Assembly: GCA_019247245.1 (NCBI GenBank)
Contig: JAFAPF010000007.1
Span: 1-11,561 of the forward strand
From: Rubrobacter sp.
GTDB lineage: Bacteria; Actinomycetota; Rubrobacteria; Rubrobacterales; Rubrobacteraceae
Direction: 5' to 3'
DNA length: 11,561 nt
In this document: piece after piece, positions 1 to 6,399 of the stretch
Layout: each line of letters starts with the position of its first letter
Position numbering within the stretch: position 1 is the stretch's first letter
Program-made: the position numbers and the translations under genes
Notes under the pieces: model-generated
The model's database searches: none
The model's input: only the letters and a program-made list of their open reading frames with translations
Told to the model about the DNA's origin: nothing

Positions 1-9
1 CTCCCACCT

Positions 10-71
10 TATGTTGTCTTATGTAGCGTTACTGGACATTATACCCAAGCGCGCTACATAAGACAAACATA
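10..71. repeat. Spaced near-perfect inverted repeat, arms of 19 and 20 bp
   Basis: The left arm (10-28) reads TATGTTGTCTTATGTAGCG. The right arm (52-71) is its reverse complement apart from one extra T/A pair. The spacer is 23 bp. Arms this long and this well kept are unlikely by chance in a gene-free stretch. It could be a binding site for a dimeric protein, an element end, or a partition site. No flanking gene settles which. Confidence 0.6.
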
Positions 72-280
72 TACGTTACGCAGGCAGCGGTGAGGCCTCT
101 GGTATCCGTGTGGTGGTTGCTGATAGTTGTGGTGTAGCTAGCGAAAGTAGGCTGACGCAGAGAATAAACCGTGTTATACGGGGCTTTGTGAGCCTCATTC
201 ACAGCCTTTCTAGTCAACCACAGTAAAGGGGGGCATAGAAAGGTCCTCTCCTTCGTTCTGTGGCCGCCTGAGGCCTTCTC

Positions 281-314
281 AAGCTATATGGAGGCCAAGC
301 CCTCCATATAGCTT
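281..314. repeat. Perfect 14-bp inverted repeat with a 6-base loop
   Basis: The arms at 281-294 (AAGCTATATGGAGG) and 301-314 are exact reverse complements around CCAAGC. As RNA this would form a strong hairpin. No run of T follows on either strand, so it is not a textbook intrinsic terminator, although it lies about 170 bp behind the 3' end of rep. It could instead be a protein-binding palindrome. Confidence 0.6.
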
Positions 315-479
315 TCGGCTGCTTCTCTCATACATGAATACTTTATAGAGGAAATATCTATAATACTACCAGAAAAGAACACAGAACCAAAGAATAAGCA
401 GACAAGGAAAAGGAGATAGTATTATATATAGATACTACTCGCGCGGTACGCGCTCTGCTCGCAGCGCAAACCTACCTAA

Positions 480-1931
480 TTAATTGCTCCGAGCATAATC
501 AACAGACCTAGCACTACCAGGCGCCTGCACTAAAAGCTCAGCGTCTGGTCCTACCTGTGCTTTAAGGACCTTCCTCAAAAGGTCCCCAAACCGGGTCTCG
601 ATGTACTCAAGGGCAAAATTGTTAGGAGCCTCAAGTACCAGCGTGGCATCTTTGAAGGCTGTGGGAACCATACTCTCAAACCATACGTTTACGCTTGGGC
701 TCCTCACTTCCTCAGACAACACCGCAACAAGCGGCTCCCATACCTTCGCGGCGTGAGCATCGGCAGCAGGAGGCGAGACAGCTTCTGCCTCGGCATCCCT
801 TGCAAGCTCGTCTGGCGGGGGTTCCTGCTCCTTTGTGAAGGTGGCGAGAGAAGCAGGAGCGGGCATGTCAAGCTCCGGAGCTTGTTCTATAGCCCAGCGA
901 AGCCAGCCAGCTCGGTTGCGGATGTTCTTTTGAAATGCAACAGCTTCAGAGTACCGGATGCACCGCTCCGGGCCGTGCTTCCCTACGAGCTCCAAGGCGA
1001 CATCGAGGCGAACTCCTTCGGCCTTGAGGCGCTCAACTGCAATCTGGACCTCGGGGGACGGATCTAGCTGGAGCGGTGGCCGCCGCTTCGAGAACCCCTC
1101 TTGAATTTCGTAGCACACCAGGTGGCTGCCGCCTGGCGTCTTTCGGTAGGTCACCCGCTCCAAAAACCCCTTACAACAGAGCTCCTCATGCGCGGGGGCA
1201 AGCTTCTCCTTGATCTTGGACGGGTACTTATACGGGCTTAAGGGGATGCGATCTCTTAGGGAGAAAAGATCAACCTCCCACCTCCTCTGTTGATTGCGCT
1301 TCTTATCCACAAACCGATAGAGACGCTTTGCAACGGAGGAGTTAAGTGACCAGTAAAAGTCTGCATCCAGACCCTTCAGGTAGTTAGCCTTATAGGACTC
1401 AACGAAGTAGTCAGAGAGCTTGACCCACGTCTTCTCCCCTCTTCTTCCCGAGCCATCTGTGCTTTCAGAGTGTTGTACCCTGTCAAGGAGGTGGAAGGTA
1501 TCATCTAGGTAGGACTTGGTGCTCTTGCGGTAGAAAGCGTTTTTACTCTGGACGCTGGTGCCTGAAAGCCGCTCTAAGGACTCCTTTACCTGGCGATAGT
1601 CTCTCCCCCCATGCGTCCGGCGCAACAGCTCGACAAGCTCGTAGAGGGAAAAGCCGATCCAGCCGTCTTCTGGAACGTCTCCTTGGCGATCCACCAGCTG
1701 CAATAGGGCAACGTAGACATCTTGGTCAAGCGTGCCCGGCAATCCCAACCCTTGCACCGCCCTCACCGTCCAGGTCTGCCTGAGTTCCTGACCATCACGG
1801 GTGCGGATGGTGTTGGTGTACTGGATTACCCCTTCTCCCCTCCTCTGATTGCCTACTGTGAAGTACGGGTGATCCTCGAAGTTCCCCTCAGCCTTTACCA
1901 GAAAGGTTCTCTCTTCTTGCTTGGTAACCAC
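480..1931 (-). CDS. Plasmid replication initiator (RPA family) with C-terminal DnaA domain I-like module
   Basis: This 483-residue protein is likely the plasmid initiator that binds the iterons upstream of it. Residues about 50-275 match the Replication initiator protein A pattern: GLGLPGTLDQDVYVALL (61-77), KESLERLSG (116-124), RLYRFVDKKR (203-212) and KLAPAHEEL (243-251). Residues 290-350 form a helical segment ending in NRAGWLRWAI (339-348), a kind often seen in plasmid Rep proteins. After a Pro/Ala-rich linker (about 355-393), residues 396-470 resemble the DnaA N-terminal domain: VWEPL, VNVWFESMVPTAF, LVLEAPNNFALEYIETRF. In DnaA that domain binds DnaB helicase and partner proteins. The start is GTG at 1931, with AAGGGGAG five bases upstream (1937-1944). 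It is transcribed away from the iterons. The family call is strong; the helicase-loading role is inference. Confidence 0.88.
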   Translation of the reverse strand: MVTKQEERTFLVKAEGNFEDHPYFTVGNQRRGEGVIQYTNTIRTRDGQELRQTWTVRAVQGLGLPGTLDQDVYVALLQLVDRQGDVPEDGWIGFSLYELVELLRRTHGGRDYRQVKESLERLSGTSVQSKNAFYRKSTKSYLDDTFHLLDRVQHSESTDGSGRRGEKTWVKLSDYFVESYKANYLKGLDADFYWSLNSSVAKRLYRFVDKKRNQQRRWEVDLFSLRDRIPLSPYKYPSKIKEKLAPAHEELCCKGFLERVTYRKTPGGSHLVCYEIQEGFSKRRPPLQLDPSPEVQIAVERLKAEGVRLDVALELVGKHGPERCIRYSEAVAFQKNIRNRAGWLRWAIEQAPELDMPAPASLATFTKEQEPPPDELARDAEAEAVSPPAADAHAAKVWEPLVAVLSEEVRSPSVNVWFESMVPTAFKDATLVLEAPNNFALEYIETRFGDLLRKVLKAQVGPDAELLVQAPGSARSVDYARSN

Positions 1932-1936
1932 TTGTT

Positions 1937-1963
1937 CTCCCCTTGTTGTTTTACAAACAACAA
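1937..1963 (-). promoter_or_regulatory. rep ribosome binding site and adjoining 9-bp palindrome
   Basis: On the minus strand AAGGGGAG (1937-1944) precedes the GTG start of rep by five bases. It touches an inverted repeat, TTGTTGTTT (1943-1951) with its complement at 1955-1963. A palindrome next to the ribosome binding site could be an operator for self-repression by the initiator or a leader hairpin limiting translation. Both are inference. I found no clear -35/-10 pair. Confidence 0.45.
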
Positions 1964-2045
1964 CACATCCTTAAACACTCTTCAAACAGGGACGACGCTT
2001 GTTTTGGAAAAACATTGTCATTTGCAGGAAAAACCTCTCACATAT

Positions 2046-2199
2046 TTCCTCCGAAGCCCGGTATTATTTCCTCCGAAGCCCGGTACCTTCCCTCAAAGCC
2101 CGGTATCGCTTCCCCCACTACCCGGTAAGTCGAGCAGTTTTTACTGGGGTTTGAGGGAGAACCGAATGATGCGACGAAACCTTCCCCCCAAGCCCGGTA
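2046..2199 (+). repeat. Iteron group A: five 18-bp direct repeats
   Basis: Copies start at 2046, 2068, 2088, 2110 and 2182, and each is 18 bp. The consensus over both groups is TTCCCCCAAAGCCCGGTA. The 3' part CCCGGTA is identical in all copies; variation is confined to the middle (CTCCGAAG, CCTCAAAG, CCCCACTA, CCCCCAAG). The first four are packed 20-22 bp apart, two helical turns; the fifth is 72 bp further on. Confidence 0.88.
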
Positions 2200-2506
2200 T
2201 CAAGCGTGTAGCAAAGTACAGGACAAACCGTAGGGTCTAGGTTGAGGTACAACTCATAGATGTAAAGAACTTTGAGGCATGGTTGGGTGAAAATTGCAGC
2301 ATATTACGTCTCACTGTGTCTCAAAGACTTCTGAAAGTAGCATACACCTTCCCTCAGAGAGCGAACTTCCGCCAAGGGACCATCTCGATAACAGTAAAGC
2401 TGACGTTACACCTCACCTGTGAGACGGTGCTGCGTGGCGCGACGTTCTCTGCGTTGCGCTGGAAATTTTGGTTACACAAGCGGCAGGCCTGTGGCTACCC
2501 ACGTTC

Positions 2507-2599
2507 TTCCCCCGAGGCCCGGTATGTGTAGTACTTTAGAGACGAACGCTTCCCCCAAAGCCCGGTACACCCGCTCGTGCGTTCCCCCAAAGCCCGGTA
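2507..2599 (+). repeat. Iteron group B: three 18-bp direct repeats
   Basis: Copies at 2507-2524, 2550-2567 and 2582-2599 have the same orientation as group A. The last two are identical; the first has CGAGG in place of CAAAG. Steps are 43 and 32 bp. A second, looser group away from the promoter-proximal one is typical of copy-control (handcuffing) iterons in other plasmids; that role here is inferred. Confidence 0.85.
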
Positions 2600-2860
2600 G
2601 TGCAGTGTTTAGCCTCCTCTACCCCGTGGCTTAGCCGTCCAAGAGCCTCATTTTAAGGGTAAGGCTGCCAGCACTGTAGACGTATGGCGTCCTTCACAAG
2701 GAGTCTGTACTCCTCAACGTAGTTAGGTCTTGAATGCGCACCAGAGTACGTCGGGTTTTCAGGAAAATCTACCCTTTTGCAGGGAATTTTTCTGCAAAAT
2801 ACTGGTGCTTAATGCGCAGGCGGTGGGTAGCAACGCCCGGCTCGTGTGCATACACGTACG
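2600..2860. other. Spacer between the iterons and the partition genes, with two small hairpins
   Basis: No gene is seen. AGGAGT-CTGT-ACTCCT (2699-2714) and TTTTGCAG (2775-2782) with CTGCAAAA (2792-2799) can form hairpins. The second lies about 60 bp behind the stop codon of the small partition gene and could end its transcript on the minus strand, but no T run follows directly. Confidence 0.4.
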
Positions 2861-3250
2861 TTACTTGGACCGGCGAACGCGTTGTTCTTGCTCGAACCTA
2901 TCCAGCTCGCGAAAATACTCCACGGCCGCACGGATGATTGCGGATCGGTCTGCGTTGAAACCACGGCCCTTTAGCCCAACCTTTATTTCATCAATGATCC
3001 GGTCCTGCTTAGGCTCCAGGTAAAAGCCACGCTGCACGAGCTCGCGGGCTGGGGGGTGCTCTAGCTTTGGACGTCCAGGGCCTCGCCTGATGGGGCGGTC
3101 GCGCTCTTCTTGCTGGTGCACAGCCCCTTCGGAGGCTTCGGTGAGCCCCGGAGAGGTTTGCGTCTCTGTCCTGGGTTCAAGCTGGAGGTCTGTCGCGTCA
3201 AAGATTGCATCTATCCCTCGCCCCCGCCTCCTGCTCCTAGGCTCTGACAC
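2861..3250 (-). CDS. Small partition protein: ParB-like ParA-activating N-terminus plus ribbon-helix-helix domain
   Basis: This 129-residue protein probably binds the centromere and stimulates ParA. Near its N-terminus RRRGRGIDAIF (7-17) resembles the GLGRGLxALI motif at the start of chromosomal ParB proteins, which activates the ParA ATPase. Residues 18-70 look disordered, rich in Glu, Thr and Pro, and include RRGPGRPK (55-62), similar to an AT-hook. Residues 74-116 fit a ribbon-helix-helix fold: strand RGFYLEPKQ, then helix DRIIDEIKVGL, then helix RSAIIRAAVEYF. I chose GTG at 3250 because GAGGAGGT lies about nine bases upstream and the gene then overlaps parA by only 14 bases. The same frame is open to an ATG at 3394, but that would lie well inside parA. 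No canonical ParB nuclease/CTPase domain is present. Confidence 0.75.
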   Translation of the reverse strand: MSEPRSRRRGRGIDAIFDATDLQLEPRTETQTSPGLTEASEGAVHQQEERDRPIRRGPGRPKLEHPPARELVQRGFYLEPKQDRIIDEIKVGLKGRGFNADRSAIIRAAVEYFRELDRFEQEQRVRRSK

Positions 3251-4001
3251 GGGTGCACACCTCCTCGGTGAGGTTTCGATAATCCTCTGCTCCGCGGCTT
3301 TTGGCATCAAAAGCGAGGATGGGTTCACCGTACTCGGGTGCCTCTGCAAGGCGGGTGTTTGTGCGTATGCGGCTCTTAAACATCTTTTCTTCAAACGTTT
3401 CCTCTATCCTCCGGGTTACCCGTCGGGAGAGCTTGGTTCGCCAGTCAACCATTGTGAGCAGCGCTCCGAGGAGGGCTACGTCTGAGCCCAGCCGCTCTCT
3501 TACCTTACGTACGGTATCCATAAGTTGCTTAATCCCGTGCAAGGAGAAGATTTGCGCCTGAATGGGGATGATGAAGTGATCCGAGGCAACGAGGGCGCTA
3601 ATCATCAGCGGCCCTAAGGAAGGCGGCGAGTCAATAACCGTAAATGCGTAGTCCCCGTCCACGTTACTTAGAGCGTCGCGCAGAACGACGTGCCAGCCAA
3701 TGTCGCGCTCGAGCTCGCGCTCTGCTCCGGCCAGATCCACGCTGCTTGGTAAGAGGTCTAGTCCCTTGAAACCACTGGCGGTTATCAGCTCGTGCGCCGG
3801 TACGTCCTCAAGCAGGGCGTCATAGATGGAGCGCTCAAGCCCGTAAATGTCAAGCCCTAAACCAGCCGTGGCCGAACCTTGGGGATCAAGGTCGACGAGC
3901 AACACGCGCTTGCCTACCTCGGCCAGCCCGGCCGCCAGGTTGATAGCGGTGGTGGTTTTCCCTGTTCCGCCTTTCTGGTTTGCGATAGCTATCGTTGGCA
4001 C
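3237..4001 (-). CDS. parA: ParA/Soj-type plasmid partition ATPase
   Basis: This 254-residue ATPase would move plasmid copies along the nucleoid together with the DNA-binding protein encoded next to it. It has the deviant Walker A KGGTGKTTT (10-18) with signature Lys10 and Lys15, the Walker A' strand VLLVDLDPQGS (33-43) and Walker B FTVIDSPPSLG (120-130). The C-terminal part, with NTRLAEAPEYGEPI (215-228), is typical of the Soj/ParA group. No N-terminal DNA-binding extension is present, so it is the short form, and repression of the operon would fall to the partner protein. The start is GTG at 4001, preceded by AAAGG with a seven-base gap. It overlaps the next gene by 14 bases, which suggests translational coupling. 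Confidence 0.93.
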   Translation of the reverse strand: MPTIAIANQKGGTGKTTTAINLAAGLAEVGKRVLLVDLDPQGSATAGLGLDIYGLERSIYDALLEDVPAHELITASGFKGLDLLPSSVDLAGAERELERDIGWHVVLRDALSNVDGDYAFTVIDSPPSLGPLMISALVASDHFIIPIQAQIFSLHGIKQLMDTVRKVRERLGSDVALLGALLTMVDWRTKLSRRVTRRIEETFEEKMFKSRIRTNTRLAEAPEYGEPILAFDAKSRGAEDYRNLTEEVCTRVRA

Positions 4002-4022
4002 TACACAACCTTTCAGAGTTTT

Positions 4023-4058
4023 TATTAATAAATAAATAAGACCATTTATGGTCTTATT
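4023..4058 (-). promoter_or_regulatory. Probable operator/promoter of the partition operon
   Basis: A perfect palindrome, AATAAGACCAT (4035-4045), TT, then its complement (4048-4058), lies 34-57 bp ahead of the parA start. Next to it is an AT-rich segment containing TATTAAT on the minus strand, a possible -10. Partition operons are usually self-repressed at such a site; that this is the operator is inferred from position and symmetry. Confidence 0.55.
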
Positions 4059-4489
4059 ACTTTAACCACTTGACCTTTGATGCGCAAGCACTTCGGTACG
4101 TGGCGGGAAGAAGGCTCGGAGCTGTGGCTGGCCGGCAGAGTAGGGGAGTAGGAAGAAGGAGAGACGGCATAAATAAGCACTGTGAGCGGCTCTGTAAGAC
4201 CTATTGTCGGAAGAAGGGGCCACGTGCTCCATCAGGGGCTGGGCGACGTATCTGCGCGAACGGGAGTTTGCAGGGTACAAGGAGTTTGCACGTTACAATT
4301 TCTATTAATAAATAAAATAATAAAAAAACAAATAAACAAACTGACACCACGATCTCCTGACGTACCCACCAATCATCGGTGAACCGAACCAAATCTCATC
4401 GGTATTTCACAGCGTATTGTGCAGATAGGACCGTATTTGAGCAGGGGTGTGGGGAAGGGATACTTGATGCAGTATGCATTATGATACTA
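4059..4489. other. Gene-free stretch between partition and toxin-antitoxin operons
   Basis: Short frames on both strands here have no recognisable content. Two imperfect tandem 18-bp repeats (4261-4278 and 4279-4296, 14 of 18 identical, sharing GGAGTTTGCA) are followed by an AT-rich run of about 40 bp. The 14-mer TATTAATAAATAAA occurs at 4303-4316 and again at 4023-4036 beside the parA operator, exactly 280 bp apart. The stretch could hold the centromere for the partition proteins, but nothing proves it. Confidence 0.4.
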
Positions 4490-4518
4490 TTGATATTATT
4501 TAAGCTTTTTGCTATACT
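4490..4518 (+). promoter_or_regulatory. Sigma70-type promoter of the toxin-antitoxin operon
   Basis: TTGATA (4490-4495) and TATACT (4513-4518) are separated by exactly 17 bp and lie 25 bp ahead of the antitoxin start. This is the best promoter match I see in the window. A strong Shine-Dalgarno sequence, AAGGAGGG, follows at 4533-4540. Confidence 0.75.
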
Positions 4519-4542
4519 TTGTAAGCCTTTTCAAGGAGGGTT

Positions 4543-4848
4543 ATGTTGACCAGACGAGTGAGTGCGAAAGAAGCGCGTTCCAATTTCAGTGATCTGTTAG
4601 GTTCCGTCTATTACGGCGGCGATCCGGTAATTGTCGAGAAAAAAGGCCGTCCCTTTGCTGTTCTCATTAGCCCTGAGGACTTCGAGCGCTTCCAGCAGGT
4701 TGCAAAAGAGCAGTTCTTTGAAACAGCACGAGAAATTCAGCAGGCCAACCAAGACGCTGATCCACAGGAAGTTCTTCGGGACGTGACGGAAGCGGTAGTG
4801 GCTGTTCGCCAAGAGGAGTATGCAGGCAAAGCTACGCGTCGTCCTTGA
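4543..4848 (+). CDS. Phd/YefM-family antitoxin
   Basis: This 101-residue protein fits the Phd/YefM fold: RRVSAKEARSNFSDLL (4-19), where the N-terminal part dimerises and binds the operator, then PVIVEKKGRPFAVLISPEDF (28-47). The C-terminal half, rich in Gln, Glu and Ala, would wrap around and block the toxin. It would repress its own promoter and be degraded faster than the toxin, as is known for the family. The Shine-Dalgarno AGGAGG ends only three bases before the ATG at 4543, so TTG at 4546 or GTG at 4558 are possible alternative starts. It overlaps the toxin gene by 29 bases. Pairing of a Phd-type antitoxin with a PIN toxin is common. Confidence 0.85.
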   Translation: MLTRRVSAKEARSNFSDLLGSVYYGGDPVIVEKKGRPFAVLISPEDFERFQQVAKEQFFETAREIQQANQDADPQEVLRDVTEAVVAVRQEEYAGKATRRP

Positions 4849-5251
4849 TACCAACATCTTTATCAGCGGCTTAATTGCTCCAACAGGTGCACCACGCCAG
4901 CTCCTTGGGCTTTGGGAACAAGGTAGGATTATCCTTCTCACTTCCAGTGCGTTTATCTCAGAGGTAGAACGCATCCTCCACAGAGACCACATCTGGGAGA
5001 AATACCATCTCAGTGAGGAGCAAATTAGTACGCTGCTTCTAAGGCTCAAGCAAACAACCGAGTCTGTAACTCCCTTAAGTCCCCTGTCCCTTCATTCGCG
5101 CGACCCAAAAGACGACAAACTACTCGCCCTTGCGCTTGGGCGCAACGCGGACTATTTGATTACGGGCGATAATGATCTTCTGGTGTTAGACGGTGAGCCA
5201 ACCTTTGCAAACCTGCGCATTATTACCCCTGCGGCGTTTCTTGCATTGTAA
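4820..5251 (+). CDS. PIN-domain toxin (putative toxin component, PIN family)
   Basis: This 143-residue protein is a likely Mg-dependent ribonuclease. The acidic residues of PIN domains are visible: Asp10 in VVLDTNIFISGL, Glu48 in SSAFISEVERIL, the RDPKDDKLLALAL motif (94-106) with Asp95 and Asp98, and Asp117/Asp119 in ITGDNDLL. The pattern DPxDDKxLxLAL...ADYLITGDNDLL is that of the stand-alone PIN toxin group rather than of short VapC proteins. AGAGGAG lies just one base before the ATG, and the 29-base overlap with the antitoxin gene points to coupled translation. All active-site residues look intact, so the module could be functional as a plasmid stability system. The RNA target cannot be told from sequence. 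Confidence 0.87.
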   Translation: MQAKLRVVLDTNIFISGLIAPTGAPRQLLGLWEQGRIILLTSSAFISEVERILHRDHIWEKYHLSEEQISTLLLRLKQTTESVTPLSPLSLHSRDPKDDKLLALALGRNADYLITGDNDLLVLDGEPTFANLRIITPAAFLAL

Positions 5252-5330
5252 GAAGCTGGTAATAAAGCGCTATATCTCCACCTTGCACTCTTGATTTTTT
5301 GTAATAAGAGAGCAATAATAAGCTAAGTTC

Positions 5331-5371
5331 TGAGAACTTGATTACCCTGTCTGCCAAGTTCTCATTTTTCT
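5331..5371 (+). terminator. Rho-independent terminator behind the toxin gene
   Basis: A perfect 10-bp stem, TGAGAACTTG (5331-5340) with CAAGTTCTCA (5355-5364), has a 14-base loop and is followed by TTTTTCT (5365-5371). It lies 80 bp behind the toxin stop codon. A competing short palindrome, AAGTTCT-G-AGAACTT, overlaps the left arm. Confidence 0.75.
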
Positions 5372-5392
5372 AACCTCGTTTACTCTCTTTGT

Positions 5393-6172
5393 ATGAACAA
5401 CAACACGTATCTTGCCCATTTCGGGGCTCGTTGAAGAGCCTTACTCAGCCTCACCTAACCCGAGGTATCTGTATGTCTCGCCCACCCACAATCTATAGCG
5501 CTTGAGAAAACCAAATGGACGATCACCACCAAACGTGGGCTGGCACTCGTGTTTGGACCAGTTGGTACCGGCAAAACAACCTTGGCTCGGGAACTGGCAC
5601 AGCGTCTTGAAGATAACCCCTCCGTTGGCTACGTCTTTATTACCAACCCCAACTTTCCAACCCCCAATCAGCTTCTTAGGGCCATTAATCAGGAGTTTGA
5701 AGTACCGCAAACCTCAAACAGTTATCTGGATCTTTTGAACATCTTCAAAAACTTCCTGATAACGCAGGTGCTCAAAGACCAGAAAACCTTGGTTCTCATA
5801 ATTGATGAGGCACAGACCCTCAAAGCGCCGCTGCTCGAGCTGCTTCACGAGCTGATGAACTACGAGAGCAACGACCAGAAATTCTTACAAGTCGTGCTCT
5901 TTGCTCAGGAGGAGTTTCGCACAAGGCTGCAACACCCACAGTTTCGAAACCTCGTCAACAGAGCTGCCATGTCCTCTACCCTTGAAAACCTCTTCTACGC
6001 CGAGAGCGTTACCATGCTTCGACATCGCTGGTTGATTGCTGGGGGTAAGGATTTTCCCTTCACAGACAGTGCAATTGAGCAGCTTTACACCTACTCACAC
6101 GGTATTCCCCGCACCCAAGTCATCCTTGCTGATAATGCCCTTCTTGCGGCCTTTGTCAGCGGTCAAACGTAA
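5393..6172 (+). pseudogene. ExeA/TniB-like AAA ATPase with two compensating frameshifts
   Basis: The intact reading frame is 5549-6172 (GTG start, 207 residues) with Walker A GPVGTGKTT and Walker B LVLIIDEAQTL. Family-like sequence continues upstream in shifted frames. From ATG 5393 the first frame gives TYLAHFG. After one surplus base in the G run 5423-5426 the next frame gives LVEEPYSASPNPRYLYVSPTH (in two overlapping parts, 5427-5489). After one missing base near 5489 the original frame resumes with QSIALEKTKW and runs into Walker A. Joined, this is a 259-residue ExeA-type ATPase, the usual size. Such ATPases often act as target-selection partners of DDE transposases, but no transposase lies beside it. 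Either the gene is decayed, or the two homopolymer-associated indels are sequencing errors. A truncated protein from 5549 would lack the N-terminal part. Confidence 0.72.
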
Positions 6173-6399
6173 TTCCGGTAGTATTTCAACGAGTCATAGT
6201 GCTCGATGGGCAGCGCTTCAGCACCCGCTCGGCTCTCGAGTTCAGTAAGGAGCTCACGCTGTCCGGTGGTTCCTGCTTTTACGCTTCGCTTCCCTCGGCG
6301 GAGTCCTGTACCTGATCCTGCCCGATTTCTTCAACCCAAACCATTATTTTCCGGGCTTACTGTAGCCTCTGTGGTAGTTGGTTGAGGGGGTGTAGCAGG

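Larger units (their letters stand above)
1..479. other. Gene-free stretch downstream of rep, rich in inverted repeats
   Basis: I see no convincing gene here. A short minus-strand frame of about 60 codons (29-217) has a TTG start, no ribosome binding site and no recognisable family. The stretch holds a spaced inverted repeat (10-71), a perfect 14-bp inverted repeat (281-314), a 6-bp one (344-349 with 357-362), and a GC-only hairpin (441-445 with 449-453) just behind the rep stop codon. The segment from about 330 to 435 is AT-rich and purine-rich. Such a collection fits a regulatory or maintenance region of a plasmid, but no function can be assigned from sequence. Confidence 0.5.
2046..2599. 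other. Probable iteron-type origin of replication
   Basis: Eight 18-bp direct repeats in two groups (2046-2199 and 2507-2599) lie directly upstream of rep. This is the usual layout of an iteron-controlled plasmid origin. The 307 bp between the groups (2200-2506) hold no gene. I see there only a small palindrome, CTCAC-CT-GTGAG (2412-2423), and no DnaA box. An A/T-rich segment at about 1945-2045, between the first group and rep, is the best candidate for strand opening. Confidence 0.75.

Noticed and set aside
29..217. Minus-strand frame of 62 codons
   Set aside because: TTG start without ribosome binding site, no family resemblance, and it overlaps the inverted repeat at 10-71.
1303..1311. 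TTATCCACA, a perfect DnaA box on the plus strand
   Set aside because: It lies inside the rep coding region, over the codons for Val-Asp-Lys-Lys, far from the iterons and alone. One such 9-mer in coding DNA can be chance.
2046..2599. CRISPR array as an explanation for the repeats
   Set aside because: Repeats are only 18 bp, spacings vary from 2 to over 300 bp, and there are no cas genes. Position upstream of rep fits iterons.
73..4296. Heptamer ACGTTAC found five times on the plus strand (73, 2403, 2858, 3661, 4290)
   Set aside because: More often than expected, but the spacing is irregular, two copies lie in or at the end of genes, and the motif is too short to call a site without further data.
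4062..4315. Small frames on both strands between parA and the antitoxin
   Set aside because: No ribosome binding sites, low-complexity or Arg-rich content, and mutual overlap. They look like chance open frames.
6173..6399. Possible continuation of the ATPase gene past its stop codon in a shifted frame
   Set aside because: The shifted frames after 6172 show no recognisable ExeA/TniB sequence, and the 259-residue reconstruction already has the usual length.
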